From the NCBI GenBank assembly GCA_030490835.1, contig CM059971.1, positions 47,044,012 through 47,108,011 on the forward strand: a DNA stretch of 64,000 nucleotides, in the 5' to 3' direction. The position numbers were made by a program, and so were the translations under genes. This document shows, piece by piece, positions 61,502 through 64,000 of this stretch. A model generated the notes under the pieces. That model had not been told where the DNA came from, did no database searches, and worked only from the letters and a program-made list of their open reading frames with translations. The DNA is from Annona cherimola. Taxonomy: Eukaryota; Streptophyta; Magnoliopsida; Magnoliales; Annonaceae. The number at the start of each line of letters is the position of its first letter. Positions within the stretch are counted from its first letter, which is position 1.

Positions 61502-63628
61502 TGTGGCGCCCCGACCCAGGGTGCCTAGAAGCCTTACTCCGGGATCTTTATCGATTGGTAAACGTGACTCAGGATTGTTGCCCTGATCACACGGCGGGAT
61601 TTTTATTTGGATCTCGTCCAATTTTTTTTTTCTTTCATTCCTTTTCTTTTGTTTTTTCATCACATAACAAACACTTGTCATCAACTTTACGCATGATACT
61701 TATAATAATATCATATCATCATATATGAACATATTCTTGTCATTAATTTCACATATATTATTCATATCATAATAACTTATTTATGTACATCACAAGTTCT
61801 TTCAATCTAAACATTTCATACATACATATTTTGAAGATTCCATATAATCATTCATACCATATACAGACCAACTTGTTGAAAAGTTTTCTTCATACTCTTT
61901 TCCTTTCCTTCATGGCCTATGCGGTACCTGTCTATGGTTGGGGAAAACAAAACATGAGTCGAAACTCAATAAGCAAGCACTTTTCATTTTAAATGCATTT
62001 CTCACCTTTCAGTAGTAGACGCTTAACAAGCGTTCGACTAGCAATTGGAGGAAACCTTTTCATAAGTACCTTTCACAAACATTTCATAATCCCAATTCAT
62101 GACAAACATATGCTTGTAAAACTTGACATATAAATTCTTTTTCCATAGACATATTTATGTTCTAAAACATTTTTCATTGAAGCTCCTTTTCTCATAGGAC
62201 ATTCTCATGTCCTAAAATACTTTTCATAAAACCCTTTTTAAGCATATGCAACATGCAATACGTCTCTGTCCATCTGGCAGGTGACACTTATCAAGTAATC
62301 ATCCTTCCTTAGGAGAGAAACCCTTCCAGATGATAGCCCACGAGCCAGGCGGCTATCCGTGTCCATCTCCCATTGCAGGGAGGGCGCCGCCGACATTTAG
62401 CCTTATTCAAGCGACTCGGCCTATGCAAAGGGGGCCCAATTTGCAACCGCGTCCGGTATGCATATCCTCTACAGTAGACCTAGTACATAACCCTTGTGCA
62501 CACGTTTCCTTCACATTCACATGCTAGCATGATTTTATAAAAACCACAGACCACAGTCTGTGTTCCTTTTCTAAAAGCTTAATGCTATCATGCTTTTATC
62601 AAATACTACAGACCTCAGTCTGTATTTCTTTCAAATCTTGAAAACTGGGCTTAACCCATGTTAACGAGTTATATACTCAAAACGTTTTATAAGGATGGCC
62701 AACCTTAAAACATTTATATTTCACAACTCATTTGAAGTATTCAAGGAAAACATTTAAAATAACAATATTTTCTAACCGTTTGTAAATAATTTTTGAATGA
62801 CAAAACATCTTTAAAAATATTTGAAACTTTCATCTAATATCATATACTTTTGTCTACCTGTCTTATTGTTCATTTCTATATGTGATAGACTTGTATAATC
62901 CTTTGAACATTACTCAAATCGTTTTTCAAATTAATTTATCGTGTTGGCCTTCCTTAAATCCTGCTCGAAACAATGGATTTTGGAAATTCCAAAATAATCC
63001 AATATTTAGAGAACCTTTGAAACATATCCTTAAAATACTTCAAAACCTTGAAATAAAACTATTCAATACATTTATTTCAAATATCATTTTAAAATAACTC
63101 ATTTTCCTTTCAACACAACCTTTTCAACATTTGCATTTCAATATTTTTCAACATTAAAAGGATTTGCTTCTGACGAAGCAATTTCCAAAACAATTTAAAA
63201 TTGCAAATTAAAGTCGTATAAAATTATATTTTCAAAGGGTTGCTTGCTTACCTGTGTAGTCAAGTTGTACCTTCCACTTTTTCTTTTTCATTTTTCCTTT
63301 TCCTATACAAATGAAAAGGACCATTTTTCTCATATAGACATAATATTCCATGCTTGCACATTTCTATTATTAAATTTGAATTCAGCTTAGGGTTTCTAAC
63401 CCATGCATATGTCATAATCACTTTATTTTCCTTCATAACTCTCATAGAGGTTAATTTAGTCTCTATTTTCACATATGGATTTTTGTCCCAAAAATCTTCA
63501 AAATTTCCATTCATACATCCTTATAAATATCAATATTATTTCTGCCCAAATCACTTTGTTTACTATTCATGATTATTGTTCATGATCATGTTCCTAATTA
63601 CTGTTTACATTTGCTGAAATCAGGTGTA
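61502..63628 (-). mobile_element. 5' LTR, truncated at its U3 end
   Basis: It matches 54093 to about 56035 of the 3' LTR with roughly 14 substitutions by hand count over about 1.93 kb, plus two indels: an extra 161 bp at about 61811-61971 and an extra 31 bp at about 62707-62737. It stops at CAGGTGTA, where satellite takes over at TGTAATGAG; the shared TGTA at 63625-63628 is a microhomology. About half the LTR, including U3 and the expected TG end, is missing. Both CAGAC hairpins (62545-62562, 62607-62624) are intact. Confidence 0.9.
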
Positions 63629-64000
63629 ATGAGAACGAGTAAACTTTAACGCATTCTAATAGATTCAAAACAACCGAATCGGAAGTAAGGAACTTCAATA
63701 AATAAGAACTAGCAACAATCCCTTTATTTCGTTTGCATTGGAACGACAACAAATGACCTTAAAGGCGTTCGAATCGAATCAACTGAATTCAGTCGGATAG
63801 AATGAACTGTGATTATTTAGAATAGTGTACAACTCAATCTAATTGACTTAATTTGACTGTAATGTGAACGTGTAAACTTTAACGCATTCCAATAGATTCA
63901 AAACTACCGAATCGGAGGTAAGGAACTTCAATAAATAAGAACTAGCAACAATCTCTTGATTTCGTTTACATTCGAACGACAACGGATGACGTTAAAGGCA
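63625..64000 (+). repeat. Satellite resumes after the second element
   Basis: From TGTAATGAGAACGAGTAAAC onward the sequence is the 233-bp satellite in the same orientation as the main array and runs to the window end. Its variants (GAACTAGCAACAATC, GGAAGTAAGG) differ from those just left of the element. This fits array loss at the truncated end, or a diverged array edge. Confidence 0.95.

Larger units (their letters stand above)
54093..63624 (-). mobile_element. Decayed Ty3/Gypsy LTR retrotransposon, 5' LTR truncated
   Basis: On the - strand the order is truncated 5' LTR (63624-61502), a 5-nt gap, primer binding site (61496-61485), unrecognisable gag region, zinc knuckles, protease, AT-rich gap, integrase C-terminus, polypurine tract (58342-58329) and full 3' LTR (58328-54093). 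Protease before integrase, with integrase last, is the Ty3/Gypsy order, and the C-terminal text ending in KYPHLF is like that of plant chromodomain-bearing Gypsy elements (Tekay/Del-like; lineage is inference). The internal region is only about 3.2 kb and lacks reverse transcriptase, RNase H and most of integrase. Its remnants carry several stops and frameshifts, yet the LTRs are about 99% identical. It cannot have supplied its own proteins when it last moved. Confidence 0.92.

Overview
This looks like nuclear DNA from a flowering plant, probably (peri)centromeric or other constitutive heterochromatin. Two things point that way. About 76% of the window is one head-to-tail satellite with a very regular period of 233 bp. 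The remaining quarter is two insertions of plant Ty3/Gypsy-type LTR-retrotransposon DNA. I cannot name the species. I found no host gene, tRNA, rRNA or CRISPR, and no intact coding sequence anywhere.

Layout. Bases 1-45 are the tail of a satellite monomer. At 46-5645 lies a complete solo LTR of 5600 bp in + orientation, with TG...CA ends and a 5-bp target duplication GATAG at 41-45 and 5646-5650. It splits a single satellite monomer exactly. From 5646 to 54092 the satellite runs without interruption: about 208 monomers, all in the same orientation. At 54093-63624 a second element of the same LTR superfamily lies in - orientation. It has a full 3' LTR (54093-58328), a polypurine tract, a degenerate integrase C-terminus, an AT-rich gap where reverse transcriptase, RNase H and the integrase core should be, a decayed protease and Gag zinc-knuckle region, a tRNA-iMet-type primer binding site, and a 5' LTR cut off inside satellite. 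Bases 63625-64000 are satellite again.

Satellite architecture. Each 233-bp monomer is itself an old dimer of two diverged halves (about 119 and 114 bp). Monomers are arranged in higher-order repeats of varying length: diagnostic variants recur at exact multiples of 233 bp (6, 7, 8, 9 or 10 monomers). Recent block duplications of 7, 6 and 10 monomers are visible, as is a looser superstructure of about 25-32 monomers. A variant that turns one segment into a perfect 9-bp-arm dyad was seen only in the core, from about 18.95 kb onward.

Most unusual signal. The downstream half of the solo LTR is a dense series of short perfect hairpins (arms 5-10 bp, loops 1-8 nt). Neighbouring hairpins are clearly related to each other, yet differ by paired changes that keep the stem. 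Several stems recur in the diverged LTRs of the second element. This pattern fits conserved RNA or single-strand structure in these very long LTRs, and it is the best candidate here for an undescribed system. Functional interpretation is inference; the stems themselves can be read directly.
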